Of a stretch of 14,043 nucleotides of DNA, positions 13,564 through 14,043 are shown piece by piece; the stretch's first letter is position 1, and each line of letters begins with the position of its first letter. The position numbers were made by a program, and so were the translations under genes. The DNA lies in contig CBFIBS010000028.1 in assembly GCA_965660945.1 (NCBI GenBank), forward strand, positions 1 to 14,043, given 5' to 3'. The notes beneath the pieces are model-generated. The model saw only the letters and a list, made by a program, of their open reading frames with translations. It did no database searches and was not told the origin of the DNA. The DNA is from UBA7985 sp002711265. Lineage in GTDB: Bacteria > Pseudomonadota > Alphaproteobacteria > UBA7985.

Positions 13564-13803
13564 CTAGACTTGGCCCGGCGGGCTCACCCCGGTACCGTGT
13601 ATCGTCACCGACAGTTTCTTGCCTCCACACTTCGAGCACTTTAGCCGGCGCATCACCTGGTCATACGGCACGTCACGGCAGCCGTCCCGGGCCAGCTCCT
13701 CGAATGGCACAAAGCCAGTGTGACGGCAGTCGCTACACGCTGCGCCAAAGAACATGCTCCGGCAGTCGGATATGGTCGGGAACGTAGTCACTCGCGACAG
13801 CAC
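13564..13803 (-). CDS. Small zinc-ribbon protein
   Basis: This frame encodes 79 residues from GTG at 13803, or about 63 from ATG at 13755; neither has a strong ribosome site, though GGAG lies close before the ATG. Two CxxC knuckles (CSDC, C23/C26, and CSKC, C56/C59) are about 30 residues apart, with a basic MRRLK before the second, as in short zinc-ribbon proteins. No enzymatic domain is visible. The C-terminus is polar and glycine/proline-rich (HGTGVSPPGQV). It could be a nucleic-acid-binding or regulatory protein. It lies just upstream of the membrane-protein gene on the same strand, 76 bases apart, and directly beside the second repeat copy. Confidence 0.6.
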   Translation of the reverse strand: MLSRVTTFPTISDCRSMFFGAACSDCRHTGFVPFEELARDGCRDVPYDQVMRRLKCSKCGGKKLSVTIHGTGVSPPGQV

Positions 13804-13815
13804 GGAAAGCGGCCA

Positions 13816-13906
13816 GCGCCAGCACCCCAGTCTCGCAAAACACGGGGGCAGCTGCTATGGCGCAAGCCCGTGGACGCCGTGGGCGCCTCCATATGCGCAG
13901 ATTTTT
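13816..13906. repeat. Copy 2 of the ~95-base dispersed repeat
   Basis: This is the homologue of 12917-13013 in the same orientation, with GTCTCGCAAAAC, a G-run, TATGGCGCAAG, GTGGACGCC-GTGGGCGCC (13870-13887) and ATTTTT. The two copies bracket the two small minus-strand genes, which makes the segment 12917-13906 look like a cassette between direct repeats. Confidence 0.7.
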
Positions 13907-13911
13907 GAGAA

Positions 13912-13974
13912 ATGGTTCTACGGAACCGCTGTTACCGCCAAAAACGACAATGGAAATGGGCGTCCGGCGTGTCC
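13912..13974. repeat. Hairpin and right copy of the 41-base direct repeat
   Basis: GGTTC-TACG-GAACC (13914-13927) is a short perfect stem with a tetraloop. It is followed by 13934-13974, which matches 9871-9911 at 35 of 41 bases by eye. After this, 13975-14043 holds nothing I can assign; the minus strand is open to the edge in more than one frame but shows no recognisable protein. Confidence 0.55.
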
Positions 13975-14043
13975 GGAAAGACGAACGTGGCAGCCTGTGA
14001 CGTCGTGCCCGCTGCTTTTGAGCCCGACGAGTTTTCGCCGAAT

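Noticed and set aside
12917..13906. Integron gene cassettes with attC sites
   Set aside because: The repeats lack the RYYYAAC/GTTRRRY core pairs, and the nearby integrase has a DUF4102 N-terminus rather than the IntI form.
1..14043. tRNA or other stable RNA gene as an integration target
   Set aside because: No cloverleaf, TTCGA-type T-arm or CCA end was recognised near the integrase or repeats.

Overview
The window looks like a proteobacterial chromosome, most likely alphaproteobacterial. This rests on moderately high GC, the style of the sugar ABC operon, and an integrase with the domain layout of P4-type enzymes. The taxonomy is inference; there is no rRNA, tRNA or other marker. It falls into two parts: a sugar import and catabolism locus (about 1-9640) and an accessory region (about 9640-14043) with a broken integrase, a metalloid-type efflux pair, two small unknown genes and several families of short repeats.

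Sugar locus, minus strand, in order of transcription: an IolE-like TIM-barrel isomerase (7060-6251), a secreted sugar-binding protein (6201-5086), a terminator-like hairpin, a Gfo/Idh/MocA NAD(P)-dependent dehydrogenase (4974-3808), a two-domain RbsA-type ATPase (3811-2228) and an RbsC-type permease (2231-1299). The last three are joined by 4-base GTGA and ATGA overlaps. Directly after the permease stop lies a LacI-type helix-turn-helix with no ligand domain (1298-990). It stays in frame with a second, larger TIM-barrel isomerase (989 to beyond the left edge). One dehydrogenase plus two isomerase/epimerase-type enzymes and a CUT2-type transporter suggests oxidation and rearrangement of a ring sugar, an anhydrosugar such as levoglucosan, or an inositol. 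The exact substrate cannot be read from the sequence.

Divergent from this operon, on the plus strand, is a two-gene unit: a ROK-family regulator (7315-8628) that has lost the kinase signature, and, overlapping it by four bases, a protein (8625-9638) clearly homologous to the locus's own periplasmic binding protein but lacking a signal peptide. The most interesting idea here is that this cytoplasmic binding-protein paralogue senses the imported sugar on behalf of the degenerate ROK protein. The roughly 250-base gap between the divergent units carries operator-like dyads.

Accessory region: 9639-10134 holds no full gene, but has an 8-base tandem repeat, an 18-base inverted repeat pair about 200 bases apart and a relic of a repeat-type surface protein. 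A tyrosine integrase (11358-10135, minus) has every catalytic residue but is interrupted by one in-frame TAA. An ArsR-type repressor and a DUF318/ArsP-type permease (11533-12874, plus) form a compact efflux operon with a recognisable promoter and operator. A small membrane-anchored protein and a small zinc-ribbon protein follow on the minus strand between two copies of a roughly 95-base repeat. A 41-base imperfect direct repeat (9871-9911 and 13934-13974) brackets the integrase, efflux pair and small genes and may mark the ends of a decayed mobile island.
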